DNA of 64,000 nt from Peribacillus sp044761985 (GCF_044761985.1 NZ_JBIWDK010000002.1:496001-560000), one strand, 5' to 3'. Positions 9,391 through 17,932 are shown, counted from the first letter of the stretch. Program-made: numbers and translations. The notes: a model not told the origin generated them from the sequence alone.

Positions 9391-9612
9391 CTACTTTAGC
9401 TTCTTATCTATTTTCTCTAGTAACTCGTCTTCTGTCGGGGCCGCAACTGGGCGGTTATTGACAAAAGCGAAGGATTTTTTCCTGCCCGGACCACAATAGG
9501 ATTGGCAGCCAATTTCAATTTTTGCGTCAGGATCAAGCTTTTCCAGCCGTGGAATTAATGTTTTGACGTTTACTGCCAGGCAGTCATCACACACTCTGAA
9601 TTCATTGGACAT
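9391..9612 (-). CDS. yuzB: YuzB family (DUF1450) protein
   Basis: A 73-residue protein with four cysteines (CDDCLAVN, CQSYCGPGRKK), typical of DUF1450/YuzB. The pattern suggests a metal- or cluster-binding thioredoxin-like mini-fold related to ferredoxin-like proteins, but no activity is known. It is monocistronic, with no close neighbour on the same strand. Confidence 0.82.
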   Translation of the reverse strand: MSNEFRVCDDCLAVNVKTLIPRLEKLDPDAKIEIGCQSYCGPGRKKSFAFVNNRPVAAPTEDELLEKIDKKLK

Positions 9613-9940
9613 CCTCGGTAAGCATCCTTTCTATAACAAATGATTTTCGTTCTATTTACGTGACTAAAAGGTATTTTACCGTTTCTATCTATGAATATCA
9701 AGAGACGGAATGGAAGGAGAAAAGATGCTTTGTCATAAGTGGATGCCCCAAATAGGGGAAGTACCAAGTCAATTCAACTTATTCTTCCTTCCCTCACAAA
9801 AAACTAGTATCCTTTTAACCTTTTTGTATAAAAAATCCATATCTTGTCCAAAATACTAGTAGAACACCTAATCAATCATTGTTACAAGATATTCATATAA
9901 TGATCATTTTAAAAAGTTACCAGAAAGGGAGTATGTAGAA
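9613..9940. other. Intergenic stretch yuzB-rsfA
   Basis: AT-rich divergent region of 328 bases. It should hold the promoters of yuzB and rsfA, but no convincing match to a sigma-A or sigma-F promoter was found. It contains one short open frame with a good ribosome-binding site (9725-9859). Confidence 0.5.
9725..9859 (+). CDS. Doubtful small ORF, 44 codons
   Basis: AAGGAG lies 5 bases before the ATG at 9725. The predicted 44-residue peptide starts MLCHKWMPQIGEVPSQ and has a hydrophobic middle (FNLFFLP, ILLTFLY) and a basic C terminus. No family is recognised. The ribosome-binding site is the only positive evidence, so it may be chance. Confidence 0.2.
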   Translation: MLCHKWMPQIGEVPSQFNLFFLPSQKTSILLTFLYKKSISCPKY

Positions 9941-10699
9941 ATGAAGGTTCGTCAAGATGCCTGGACAGAAGAGGATGATTTACTGTTAGCAGAAACGGTA
10001 TTACGGCATGTACGTGAAGGCAGCACGCAACTGAACGCATTCGAAGAGGTCGGTGACAAATTGAACCGCACATCCGCAGCTTGTGGATTTCGCTGGAATG
10101 CAGTTGTCCGCCATAATTATGATAAGGCGCTGTCTCTAGCAAAAAAACAAAGAAAACAGAGACAACGGATTCTCGGAAAAGATCAGGGAGGAAAAAAACG
10201 TCTGCTCTATACACCGCCATCCCCAATGATTTCTGATATCATGGCTCCTCTCCTGCAAGAAGAGGACGTGGAATCAGAGACTGATACGGCAGTAATAGAA
10301 TCTACTAATTATGAAACCGCAGAGGAATTTTCTGATGAAGCGTTCGTTCCGACACAACAAAGGAACACAAACATGCCTACCAGCACGCCGGCAATGGGCC
10401 TGGATATGGTTATCGCTTATTTGGAGTCCATGAATGGGCGATTGCTACAATCCGAAACATTACAAACTGAAAATGAACGCTTGAAGTTAGAAATAAAAGA
10501 GTTAAAAGGACGGAATGAAGAACTTCAAAATAAAGTATCCCACCTTGAACAAAATAGCGGCTTGATGCAGGAAGATTACGAAACATTGATGAATATCATG
10601 AATCGTGCCAGGAAGCTAGTCCTATTAGAGGAGGAAGAGCGCCCGGCCACAAAATTCAAGATGGACCGAAATGGAAATCTGGAGAAAATGGCTGAATAA
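9941..10699 (+). CDS. rsfA: Prespore-specific regulator RsfA
   Basis: A 252-residue transcription factor with an N-terminal Myb/SANT-like DNA-binding domain (DAWTEEDDLLLAETVL, residues 1-65, with NRTSAACGFRWNAV as the recognition part), a basic stretch (KKQRKQRQRI) and a C-terminal coiled coil (about residues 165-220, heptads rich in L, E and K). In B. subtilis, RsfA modulates sigma-F-dependent gene expression in the forespore. GGGAG is 11 bases before the ATG. It lies beside ywfO and lipL/pta as in B. subtilis. Confidence 0.93.
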   Translation: MKVRQDAWTEEDDLLLAETVLRHVREGSTQLNAFEEVGDKLNRTSAACGFRWNAVVRHNYDKALSLAKKQRKQRQRILGKDQGGKKRLLYTPPSPMISDIMAPLLQEEDVESETDTAVIESTNYETAEEFSDEAFVPTQQRNTNMPTSTPAMGLDMVIAYLESMNGRLLQSETLQTENERLKLEIKELKGRNEELQNKVSHLEQNSGLMQEDYETLMNIMNRARKLVLLEEEERPATKFKMDRNGNLEKMAE

Positions 10700-10742
10700 A
10701 GATAATGCGGGGGCCTTTTATCAGGTCAACCACATGACAAAT

Positions 10743-10794
10743 AGCCATTCCCTATACATTTTCCGAAAAATGAGTCTGGAAAGGGCTCTTTTTT
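10743..10794 (+). terminator. Probable rsfA terminator
   Basis: AGCCATTCC and GGAAAGGGCT form an interrupted stem over a long loop, followed by CTTTTTT. Confidence 0.6.
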
Positions 10795-10871
10795 CATGTA
10801 TTAGCCTGGTATCTTCTTACTAAAAGTTTCTTTTTCAGTTTCAGTGAATACTATACTCGGAAGCAACACCG

Positions 10872-10905
10872 AAAAAGCTGTCCCTTCCTTCAGGAACAGC
10901 TTTTT
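10872..10905 (-). terminator. lipL terminator
   Basis: On the minus strand AAAAAGCTGTTCC pairs with GGGACAGCTTTTT around a 7-base loop, 6 bases past the lipL stop. Confidence 0.85.
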
Positions 10906-10910
10906 ACCAT

Positions 10911-11762
10911 TTATTCCTCTTCCAATGCATCGAAGACTTTGTTATTACGTTCTACCACTCTTGTTAAGTACCCTTCATATAAAGGCCACTCTTGTGCCGA
11001 AAGGGAATCGGAAAATATCTTCCCACTATGCTCCTTCAATACGTTCAGGAATCTGAGCATAACATCTTGGACAGTTAACTTAACCCCCAATAACTCAGTA
11101 AGCGAGGCCATTACGGAAGGAGTGATATCCGGATAAGTGAATTTCGTTTCGACCTGCTTTTTGGCGGTCTGATAGAAACCTTTCACAAGTTCGGCCCTTT
11201 GTGCACCACTTCCATTGACGCATATGTATATTTGTACAGCCACACCATTGCGGATCCGGCGTTGCGATATACCGGCAAATTTCCTGCCATCGATACTTAA
11301 GTCATAGCTCCCTGGACAATAGGAGCCCACGATTTCTTTTGCTTCGATGCTAACCGGGAAATCGCTGAACATACGTCTAATCAGTTCCCACATGGCATCA
11401 TATCCACGGTTTATTTCGATTTTCCGTTCGCTTTCAGGGAAAACGAGTGATACATTCAGGACTCCTTCATCTAACACGACGGCCAACCCTCCTGAGTTCC
11501 GTACAATCGCCTTGAAATCGTGCTTATCCAAATAATTAATTCCCTCTTTAAGAAAAGGAAGTTTCGTATCCTGAATACCAAGTACGATGGTTTGATGATG
11601 CACCCAAGCCCTGGCTACGGCCGTCGAGCGGCCGGAACCTACGGAGGCACATAATGTATCATCCATCGCGAAGGATTCTAGGGCTGGAAACTGGGGACCA
11701 ACCGATGACTGGTCAATTATCCGCCATTCTTGCTGCCTTAATAATGAATCTGTTTCACTCAT
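10911..11762 (-). CDS. lipL: Octanoyl-[GcvH]:protein N-octanoyltransferase
   Basis: Amidotransferase of the lipoate pathway of Bacillus that moves the octanoyl group from GcvH to E2 subunits of dehydrogenase complexes. It belongs to the BPL/LplA/LipB fold. The acyl-accepting Cys is in VGSYCPGSYDLS (about residue 149), followed by the conserved GRKFAGISQRR segment. RNSGGLAV fits the substrate-pocket motif. The 283-residue length is normal. It lies 33 bases downstream of pta on the same strand, the arrangement seen in B. subtilis. Confidence 0.93.
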   Translation of the reverse strand: MSETDSLLRQQEWRIIDQSSVGPQFPALESFAMDDTLCASVGSGRSTAVARAWVHHQTIVLGIQDTKLPFLKEGINYLDKHDFKAIVRNSGGLAVVLDEGVLNVSLVFPESERKIEINRGYDAMWELIRRMFSDFPVSIEAKEIVGSYCPGSYDLSIDGRKFAGISQRRIRNGVAVQIYICVNGSGAQRAELVKGFYQTAKKQVETKFTYPDITPSVMASLTELLGVKLTVQDVMLRFLNVLKEHSGKIFSDSLSAQEWPLYEGYLTRVVERNNKVFDALEEE

Positions 11763-11795
11763 AGAAATCTCCCTCTATCAATATCATTCACGTCA

Positions 11796-12782
11796 TTACT
11801 GGTATTGCGCAACGAATCCTTGTGCGGCTGTGATGAGTGCCAATTTATATACATCCTCTTCGCTGCAGCCACGGGAAAGATCATTCACTGGACGGTTAAG
11901 TCCTTGTAGGATTGGACCCACCGCTTCGAAACCACCCAGACGCTGAACCATCTTATAACTAATATTACCGGCTTCAAGACTCGGAAATATAAAGACATTG
12001 GCATCTCCTTGAATGAGAGAATCCGGTGCCTTTTGCCTAGCAACCGAAGGAACGAACGCCGCATCGAATTGAAATTCTCCATCCAGGAGAAGGTGTGGAT
12101 CCATTTCTTTTGCCAAGGCGACGGCTTGAACGACCTTTTCCGTTTCTGGTGAATGGGCCGATCCCTTCGTAGAAAAACTCAGCATCGCGACTCTTGGTTC
12201 GATATCGAATGTCAGGGCCGTCTTGGCACTTTCCAATGCGATTTCAGCCAAATCACGGGAATCCGGGTTAATATTGATGGCACAATCCGCGAATACGTAC
12301 TTTTCCTCTTCACGGACCATGATAAAGACTCCCGAGGTTTTTTGAACACCTGGCTTTGTTTTAATGATTTGTAATGCCGGTCGGACTGTATCAGCCGTTG
12401 AATGGGCTGCCCCACTCACCATGCCATGTGCCTGTTTCATATGAACGAGCATCGTTCCAAAGTAATTCTCATCCAAGAGGATTTCACGGGCTTGCTCAAC
12501 GGAGGCTTTTCCGTTCCTAACCTCAACAAAAGCTTCAACCATCTCATCCATCATGATGTAGTTTTTCGGATCGTAAATTTCAATGGCATCCAGAGAAATT
12601 TTGAGGTCTTTGGCTTTCTCTTGAATTTTGCCGATATCGCCAATTAATACAGGTGTTAATAATTTCGCTTTAGCAAGCCTTCCCGCTGCTCCCAAAACGC
12701 GTCCATCCAGCCCTTCTGGAAAAACGATTTTTAGATTATTCCCTGTTATCTTCGATTCTAAAATTTCAAATAAATCGCTCAC
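11796..12782 (-). CDS. pta: Phosphate acetyltransferase
   Basis: Interconverts acetyl-CoA and acetyl phosphate in the overflow Pta-AckA route. The 328-residue single-domain form is typical of Bacillus. Recognisable segments are VFPEGLDGRVLGAA near the N terminus, GMVSGAAHSTADTVRPALQ, MLSFSTKGSA and the C-terminal VNDLSRGCSEEDVYKLA. Translation begins at GTG (12782), with AAGGAGGA 7 bases upstream. It is divergent from hemQ and upstream of lipL. Confidence 0.96.
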   Translation of the reverse strand: MSDLFEILESKITGNNLKIVFPEGLDGRVLGAAGRLAKAKLLTPVLIGDIGKIQEKAKDLKISLDAIEIYDPKNYIMMDEMVEAFVEVRNGKASVEQAREILLDENYFGTMLVHMKQAHGMVSGAAHSTADTVRPALQIIKTKPGVQKTSGVFIMVREEEKYVFADCAININPDSRDLAEIALESAKTALTFDIEPRVAMLSFSTKGSAHSPETEKVVQAVALAKEMDPHLLLDGEFQFDAAFVPSVARQKAPDSLIQGDANVFIFPSLEAGNISYKMVQRLGGFEAVGPILQGLNRPVNDLSRGCSEEDVYKLALITAAQGFVAQYQ

Positions 12783-12961
12783 AAGCTCATCCTCCTTGAA
12801 TGTATGTACCTTCTATTCATTCCTATATTACCCACTTCGTAAACTTCATGCTCTTCTTCTAAGAATACTCTAGCCGCTATTTAAATTCCAGAATCATTGG
12901 TCTTCTTCGTAAAATCGTACATATGAACATTCCTTGAACAAAGAAGAATGACTGCAGACAT

Positions 12962-12990
12962 TTGCGGCCTGATATAAATTTCCTTATACT
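12962..12990 (+). promoter_or_regulatory. Sigma-A promoter of hemQ
   Basis: TTGCGG at 12962 and TATACT at 12985 are 17 bases apart, 48 bases before the hemQ start. A direct repeat TTATATTAA occurs at 13000 and 13011, between the expected transcription start and the ribosome-binding site. Confidence 0.55.
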
Positions 12991-13037
12991 GAAACTATGT
13001 TATATTAAAGTTATATTAAGACATAGGAGTGATCGTA

Positions 13038-13787
13038 ATGAGTGAAGCAGCACAAACTCTTGATGGATGGTATTGTCTACATGATTTCCGCCTGATTGAT
13101 TGGGCCTCTTGGAAAACGTTGTCAAGTGACGAACGTCAATTAGCCATCTCGGAATTCCAAGGTTTATTGGATAAATGGAATACGACCCAAAGTAACAATG
13201 AAGGCAGTCATGCCCTTTATTCCATCGTAGGACAAAAAGCCGACTTCATGCTTATGTTTGCCCGTCCGACAATGGAAGAATTGAATGCCATTGAAAATGA
13301 ATTCAATAAAACGAAACTTGCCGAATATACGATTCCAGCTTATTCTTACGTTTCTGTAGTGGAATTAAGCAATTATCTAGCAGGTGGAGACGGTGAGGAC
13401 CCATATCAAAATCCTCATGTACGTTCAAGACTTTATCCAATCCTTCCTCAGGCGAAGCATGTATGTTTCTATCCGATGGACAAGCGCCGTGAAGGAGAAG
13501 ACAACTGGTATATGCTTTCCATGGAAGAACGTAAAAACTTGATGCGTTCGCATGGCTTGATCGGCCGCAGCTATGCCGGTAAAGTGAAACAAATCATTTC
13601 CGGTTCTGTCGGTTTTGACGATTACGAATGGGGCGTTACCCTATTTGCGGACGATGTTCTTCAATTCAAAAAGTTGATTTATGAAATGCGTTTCGATGAA
13701 GTCAGCGCCCGTTATGCTGCATTTGGTTCATTCTTCGTCGGCAACATACTTCCAGAAGATAACATACCAACTTTCTTATATGTATAA
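13038..13787 (+). CDS. hemQ: Coproheme decarboxylase (HemQ)
   Basis: Last enzyme of the coproporphyrin-dependent haem pathway of Gram-positive bacteria; it converts coproheme to haem b by two peroxide-driven decarboxylations. It is a 249-residue chlorite-dismutase-family protein. The conserved FYPMDKRREGEDNWY segment carries the catalytic Tyr and the arginine/lysine binding residues, and LMRSHGLIGR carries the proximal His. The ATG at 13038 has AGGAGTG 6 bases upstream; the in-frame GTG at 13029 lies in that site. It sits divergent to pta as in B. subtilis (ywfI). Confidence 0.96.
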   Translation: MSEAAQTLDGWYCLHDFRLIDWASWKTLSSDERQLAISEFQGLLDKWNTTQSNNEGSHALYSIVGQKADFMLMFARPTMEELNAIENEFNKTKLAEYTIPAYSYVSVVELSNYLAGGDGEDPYQNPHVRSRLYPILPQAKHVCFYPMDKRREGEDNWYMLSMEERKNLMRSHGLIGRSYAGKVKQIISGSVGFDDYEWGVTLFADDVLQFKKLIYEMRFDEVSARYAAFGSFFVGNILPEDNIPTFLYV

Positions 13788-13790
13788 GAC

Positions 13791-13825
13791 AAAGGCTTCC
13801 GGCATCCCGGGAGCTTTTCTTTTTC
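13791..13825 (+). terminator. hemQ terminator
   Basis: AAAGGCTTCC and GGGAGCTTTT form an imperfect stem around GGCATCCC, followed by CTTTTTC. Confidence 0.7.
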
Positions 13826-13964
13826 ATCCCCTTTTTATTTCCACTACCATGACATAAAATCCAGAATCGTCCCATACATTTTCTTTAGTGATGCTAATTT
13901 TTTTCACAGTCTCATTCAGCTTCAGACTGCCATACATGCAGTAGTTCAATGGCATGTGTAACAT
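13824..13964 (-). CDS. Short ORF, possible gene remnant (46 codons)
   Basis: Between hemQ and gerQ the minus strand has a 46-residue open frame whose second half looks coding (GSLKLNETVKKISITKENVW, then a hydrophobic FYVMVVEI end). No ribosome-binding site precedes its ATG. The region just upstream on the same strand also reads coding-like in other frames (MNVTHAIELLHVWQSEAE overlapping, and LEQLNIRVSWLEETVRFIA), so a frame-shifted decayed gene is more likely than a working one. No family is recognised. The rest of the 337-base interval holds the hemQ terminator and the gerQ leader. Confidence 0.25.
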   Translation of the reverse strand: MLHMPLNYCMYGSLKLNETVKKISITKENVWDDSGFYVMVVEIKRG

Positions 13965-14124
13965 TCATTGTGGTTTTTTGGGCCGTGTCCGGGTCTGCCC
14001 TAGATTATCCATGTAAACCGTCCCACTCCGGCTGCTATAAATCGCACTGTTTCTTCCAGCCAAGACACTCGGATGTTCAGCTGTTCAAGAACCGAAATAA
14101 CCTAGAATTTCAGGAGGGAATGCA

Positions 14125-14628
14125 ATGTCACAAAATAATCCTTATGGCAATTATCCTTATGGAGGAAACTCTTATAACCCATATGAAAGTGACCCATCCC
14201 AAAGACAGCAGCAGGGTCAATACCAGCAGCAACAAGGCTACCAGCAGCCTGCTTATCAACCACAGATGCCCACTACAGGCGGTACCCAGCAGCAAATCCC
14301 TACGCCGATGAACGCTCCCACCACCGGTCCACAAGTACCGGGCATGCTTCCAGTCGAACAATCTTATATAGAGAACATATTACGCTTGAATAAAGGGAAA
14401 CTGGCCACCGTTTATACCACATTTGAAAACAATAAAGAATGGAATGCAAAAATCTTCAAGGGAATCATCGAAGCGGCAGGACGAGATCATCTGATCATCA
14501 GTGACCCACAGACTGGAAAACGTTATTTGATACCAATGGTATATTTAGATTACATTACCTTTGATGAAGAAATTGAGTATGACTATCCATTCGGGGGAGC
14601 TGGACTTACCACATACTCTCCTAGATAG
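14125..14628 (+). CDS. gerQ: Spore coat protein GerQ
   Basis: Spore coat protein needed in B. subtilis for localisation of the cortex hydrolase CwlJ, and cross-linked by transglutaminase. The first ~65 residues are low-complexity and rich in Gln, Pro, Tyr and Asn (QQQGYQQPAYQPQMPTTGG), offering glutamines for cross-linking. The C-terminal domain (about 76-167: YIENILRLNKGKLATVYTTF ... KRYLIPMVYLDYITFDEEIEY) is the conserved GerQ fold. AGGAGGG lies 6 bases before the ATG. It is monocistronic with its own terminator, fitting mother-cell expression. Confidence 0.95.
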   Translation: MSQNNPYGNYPYGGNSYNPYESDPSQRQQQGQYQQQQGYQQPAYQPQMPTTGGTQQQIPTPMNAPTTGPQVPGMLPVEQSYIENILRLNKGKLATVYTTFENNKEWNAKIFKGIIEAAGRDHLIISDPQTGKRYLIPMVYLDYITFDEEIEYDYPFGGAGLTTYSPR

Positions 14629-14642
14629 AAAGTGACTATGTG

Positions 14643-14681
14643 AAAACGAACAGCCTCAGAAGTCTTGAGGCTGTTCGTTTT
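14643..14681. terminator. gerQ terminator
   Basis: AAAACGAACAGCCTCA and TGAGGCTGTTCGTTTT form a 15-16-pair stem with a small loop; A and T tails on both sides allow bidirectional use. Confidence 0.9.
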
Positions 14682-14689
14682 ACCCATGC

Positions 14690-14723
14690 AAAAAACAAAA
14701 GCTGACCCTAAATGCGGCCAGCT
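14690..14723 (-). terminator. ywdK terminator
   Basis: On the minus strand AGCTGGCC and GGGTCAGCT pair around a short loop and are followed by TTTGTTTTTT, just beyond the ywdK stop. Confidence 0.75.
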
Positions 14724-14730
14724 GAATTTT

Positions 14731-15099
14731 TCATAAATACTTATAGGCAGCAATGATCATCAGAATCCAAGCTGCTAAAAACGAAACGCCACCGATTGGT
14801 GTGATGGCACCTAACACCTTGATTTGAGTGACACTCAGAACGAAAAGGCTACCAGAAAATATGATAATGCCGATGAACATCATCCAACCCGACCAATTGA
14901 TGAGTGGGCTCGTAATTTTCCCCGCCAACAAACCGATAACCAACAAGCCTGCCGCATGGAACATTTGATAATCTACAGCCGTATTCCAGGTTGCTAAATA
15001 CTTATCAGGTATTTTCCCTTCTAGTCCATGTGCGCCAAATGCTCCTAGTGCCACGGCTATGAATGCATTCAACGCTCCTAAGATGATAAATAATTTCAT
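14731..15099 (-). CDS. ywdK: DUF423 membrane protein YwdK
   Basis: A 122-residue protein with four hydrophobic segments filling most of its length, typical of DUF423. The N-terminal LGALNAFIAVALGAFGAHGL and the AVDYQMFHAAGLL segment are signatures of the family. Function is unknown. It lies 27 bases downstream of ywdI on the same strand. Confidence 0.9.
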   Translation of the reverse strand: MKLFIILGALNAFIAVALGAFGAHGLEGKIPDKYLATWNTAVDYQMFHAAGLLVIGLLAGKITSPLINWSGWMMFIGIIIFSGSLFVLSVTQIKVLGAITPIGGVSFLAAWILMIIAAYKYL

Positions 15100-15126
15100 G
15101 ATTGCTCCGCCTCTCTTACTTTTTAT

Positions 15127-15384
15127 TTAAAAATCAAATAAGGAATCCCCATTGGCTTCATCCATTTTAACCGGTTCTGCATTCGGTATGTTCGACATAA
15201 CAGGTTGTGTGAATGTAACGGGCTTCATGATTTTGTTATTTTCCGATTTTTCATCCACCATCACTTCACAAAGTGCCTGAATGGCAACTACATACCCTTG
15301 CAACTTAGTCTCTGAATTCGCCAGTTTAGCTTTCGTCACAAGCTCTTCCATTTTATCCAGCATCTGTTTGGATGAGATATCCAC
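15127..15384 (-). CDS. ywdI: YwdI family (DUF5327) protein
   Basis: A soluble protein of about 85 residues with an N-terminal helical segment (MLDKMEELVTKAKLAN, then a helix ending ALCEVMVDEK) and a flexible C-terminal tail. The start is placed at the GTG at 15384 because GAGGTGG lies 5 bases upstream; an ATG at 15408 opens the same frame but lacks a site. Family membership rests on its place between ywdK and ung and on the helical N terminus. Function is unknown. Confidence 0.75.
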   Translation of the reverse strand: MDISSKQMLDKMEELVTKAKLANSETKLQGYVVAIQALCEVMVDEKSENNKIMKPVTFTQPVMSNIPNAEPVKMDEANGDSLFDF

Positions 15385-15463
15385 ATTTACCACCTCGTCT
15401 GCATACATTTCTTAACTTCCCTACCTAGCATAGCAAACATTAAGGGGGAAGAAAACTTACTTT

Positions 15464-15631
15464 TCAATTGGCTTTGGATTCGAACTTCAAACAAGGCTCA
15501 CCCGAGGAGCGATACACATCAAGGGAAGGCAGATTGGATGTTTTAAATTGAAAGGCGCGGCAACCTTTGGGGAATTTAGGATCCCACGTCACATAAAAAT
15601 GCTTGCAGGCCATGCAATTTACTCGTTTCAA
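15464..15631 (-). CDS. Small four-cysteine protein overlapping ung
   Basis: A 55-residue protein on the minus strand starting at TTG (15631), which overlaps the ung stop by 4 bases. AAAGGGGG lies 9 bases upstream, inside the end of ung. The sequence contains CMACKHFYVTWDPKFPKGC, then a Pro/Ser-rich link and GEPCLKFE, giving cysteines at 6, 9, 24 and 47. Four spaced cysteines suggest a zinc- or iron-binding mini-domain. Similar short cysteine proteins occur next to uracil-DNA glycosylase genes in other bacteria as far as I recall; no function is known. Translational coupling to ung is likely. Confidence 0.75.
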   Translation of the reverse strand: MKRVNCMACKHFYVTWDPKFPKGCRAFQFKTSNLPSLDVYRSSGEPCLKFESKAN

Positions 15632-16326
15632 TTTATCATGCCCCCTTTGCGGTTCGATATTTGCCAGTTGATAGGAGCCAATCCCATTTCCATAAGAAGT
15701 TCATTGGTTTTGGAGAATGGCTTACTGCCAAAGAAACCACGGCTAGCAGACAGCGGACTCGGGTGGACGGAAGTAATGATTGGGTGGCGCTTTTCATCTA
15801 TCCAACGCAGTTTTGTTTGAGCTGGCTTTCCCCAAAGGATGAAAATCACCGGTGTCTCCCTCTCATTCAACAGCTGGATGATTTGATTCGTGAAGGTCTC
15901 CCACCCTTTGCCCCTGTGGGAATGTGCCTCCCCTTCACGTACAGTTAGAACGGTATTGAGGAGAAGCACACCTTGTTCCGCCCATTCGCCTAGGTAACCA
16001 TTGTCAGGGACCTCACAGCCCAGATCACTTTTCAGTTCTTTAAAGATATTTCGTAAAGAAGGCGGGATGCGGACGTCAGGCTTTACCGAGAAGCTAAGAC
16101 CATGGGCCTGACCCTGTCCATGATAAGGGTCCTGGCCAAGAATGACGACCTTTACCTTTTCATACGGTGTACAGTGAAGCGCATTAAAAATATCTTCCGG
16201 ACTCGGATGTATGGCATGCTGATTGTATTCTCGTGTGATGAATTCTTTTAAATCCTTATAATATGGCTTTTTAAATTCCTCTTTCAATAGAGGCCACCAG
16301 TCATTCGTTAAAATCGGCTTTGTCAT
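15628..16326 (-). CDS. ung: Uracil-DNA glycosylase
   Basis: Family 1 uracil-DNA glycosylase that removes uracil from DNA to start base-excision repair. The water-activating motif GQDPYHGQGQAHGLSF has the catalytic Asp at about residue 66, and the minor-groove intercalation loop HPSPLSASRGFFG is near residue 187. The 232-residue length is normal. Its 3' end overlaps the small four-cysteine gene by 4 bases, and the ywdI/ywdK genes follow, as in B. subtilis. Confidence 0.97.
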   Translation of the reverse strand: MTKPILTNDWWPLLKEEFKKPYYKDLKEFITREYNQHAIHPSPEDIFNALHCTPYEKVKVVILGQDPYHGQGQAHGLSFSVKPDVRIPPSLRNIFKELKSDLGCEVPDNGYLGEWAEQGVLLLNTVLTVREGEAHSHRGKGWETFTNQIIQLLNERETPVIFILWGKPAQTKLRWIDEKRHPIITSVHPSPLSASRGFFGSKPFSKTNELLMEMGLAPINWQISNRKGGMIN

Positions 16327-16455
16327 CTTTACTAGCCCCTTTCTCGCTTTTCCAATTATTATATCAAACTCATTTTCTGATTCATGTTTCTATATACCCC
16401 TAAAAAGGGGAAATAGATAGTTAGCAAGCAATTTAAGTAAGATGGAGGATTTTCT

Positions 16456-17889
16456 ATGAAAAAATGGTATAAACGCAAACGATTTTATTTGCTTGTTAGT
16501 ATGCTCCTTGTTGTCATCGCCGTCATTGTCTATAACAGCTATAAACCCCTGCCCAAAGGAATATCCTACGAGGGGGAGATACATCATGTCGAGGATATCG
16601 ATTTCATTTATGACCTCTCTTATCATGATGAACAAGGAAAGGTACAGCATGAACAGCGAATCTTCCAGACCATCTATGATGCAATTGAAGAGGCCGATTC
16701 TTTTATCGTAATTGATATGTTCTTGTTTAATAGTTTCTATGATGAGAAAGTAGACTTCCCTAAATTAAGCAAGACTTTAACAGATAAACTGATAGCCCAA
16801 AAGAAGAAGAAACCTGAACTTGAGGTTATGTTCATTACCGATGAAGTGAACACCTCCTATAATGCATACGAATTAGACGAGTTAGAAAAGCTGAAACAAA
16901 ATGACATCGAAGTGATCGTAACCAACTTGGACCGACTCCGGGATCCCAATCCACTCTATTCCGGACTATATCGAACATTTTTCCAATGGTTTGGGGAAAG
17001 CGGGAAAGGCTGGATTGTCAATCCCATGGCTAATAATGCCCCAAAGGTCACGGCACGGTCTTATCTTCGATTAATGAATATCAAAGCCAATCACAGAAAA
17101 GTGGTAGCTACTGAAAAGACAGCCATCATCTCATCCGCAAATCCTCATGATGCAAGTGGGTTCCATTCCAATATTGCTTTCCAGATGGATGGCAACATCA
17201 TCAGTGATTTCGTCAAAGCGGAAGAAGCCGCATCGAGGTTCTCTGACGGTCCGAAGGCATTTCCTGAAGTTAAAGGAACAGAGGAAGAAAATGGCCCCAT
17301 TTCCGTTCAATTATTGACGGAAGGAAAAATCAACAAACATGTCCTAAAAGCCATTAGGGAAACAAAGAAAGGCGATCGAATCCAGCTCGCCATGTTCTAT
17401 ATCGCTGACCGACACGTCGTCGAGGCATTGACCGATGCGGCCAGGAGAGGTGTCCGGATCCACATGATATTGGACCCGAATCAAAATGCATTTGGCAGTC
17501 AAAAAATGGGGCTTCCCAATCTGCCGGTTGCAGCCGAATTCGAAAAGCTAGATGAAGGGAATATCAACATACGTTGGTACAAAACCGATAAAGAACAGTT
17601 CCATACGAAACTGATGACGATTCAAAAAGAAGAGGAAACCGTCATAATTGGAGGATCAGCCAATTACACAGCCCGAAACCTAGACGATTATAATCTAGAA
17701 GCCAATGTTGAAATCCATGCCCCTAAAGACACCGAAGTCGCACAGGAAGTGGATGACTATTTCCAGCGGCTTTGGAAAAATGAAAAGGGCGAATATACTT
17801 CAGACTATAGCGAATACCAGGATAAATTACCGTTCTTAAAATATGTTACCTATCGATTGCAAAAGCTGTTCCGTTTCACCACCTATTAA
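16456..17889 (+). CDS. Membrane-anchored phospholipase D family protein
   Basis: A 477-residue protein with a basic N terminus and one membrane segment (about residues 9-26), followed by two phospholipase D half-domains. The HxK motifs are HRKVVATEKTAIISSANPHD in the first half and HTKLMTIQKEEETVIIGGSA in the second; the downstream parts carry Asn and Ser/Gly residues rather than the full HKD motif in the first half. Related Bacillus proteins are annotated as cardiolipin-synthase-like. Whether it makes cardiolipin, cleaves phospholipids or acts on nucleic acid cannot be decided. AGATGGAGG lies before the ATG. Confidence 0.85.
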   Translation: MKKWYKRKRFYLLVSMLLVVIAVIVYNSYKPLPKGISYEGEIHHVEDIDFIYDLSYHDEQGKVQHEQRIFQTIYDAIEEADSFIVIDMFLFNSFYDEKVDFPKLSKTLTDKLIAQKKKKPELEVMFITDEVNTSYNAYELDELEKLKQNDIEVIVTNLDRLRDPNPLYSGLYRTFFQWFGESGKGWIVNPMANNAPKVTARSYLRLMNIKANHRKVVATEKTAIISSANPHDASGFHSNIAFQMDGNIISDFVKAEEAASRFSDGPKAFPEVKGTEEENGPISVQLLTEGKINKHVLKAIRETKKGDRIQLAMFYIADRHVVEALTDAARRGVRIHMILDPNQNAFGSQKMGLPNLPVAAEFEKLDEGNINIRWYKTDKEQFHTKLMTIQKEEETVIIGGSANYTARNLDDYNLEANVEIHAPKDTEVAQEVDDYFQRLWKNEKGEYTSDYSEYQDKLPFLKYVTYRLQKLFRFTTY

Positions 17890-17906
17890 TAATTAATAAG
17901 GTAAAT

Positions 17907-17932
17907 GTTTAGCAATGGCTAAATAAGGTTAT
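17907..17932 (+). promoter_or_regulatory. Sigma-B-type promoter of yflT
   Basis: GTTTAG and GGTTAT with a 14-base spacer match the sigma-B consensus GTTTAA/GGGTAT in 10 of 12 positions. It lies about 93 bases before the yflT start. B. subtilis yflT is a sigma-B gene, which supports the reading. Confidence 0.6.

Noticed and set aside
9826..9858. Sigma-F promoter upstream of rsfA
   Set aside because: GTATA is present, but the expected GG of the -10 element is missing and spacing is off.
13949..14311. 120-codon plus-strand ORF overlapping gerQ
   Set aside because: It lies in another frame of gerQ, has odd composition (many Cys, His, Trp) and no ribosome-binding site.
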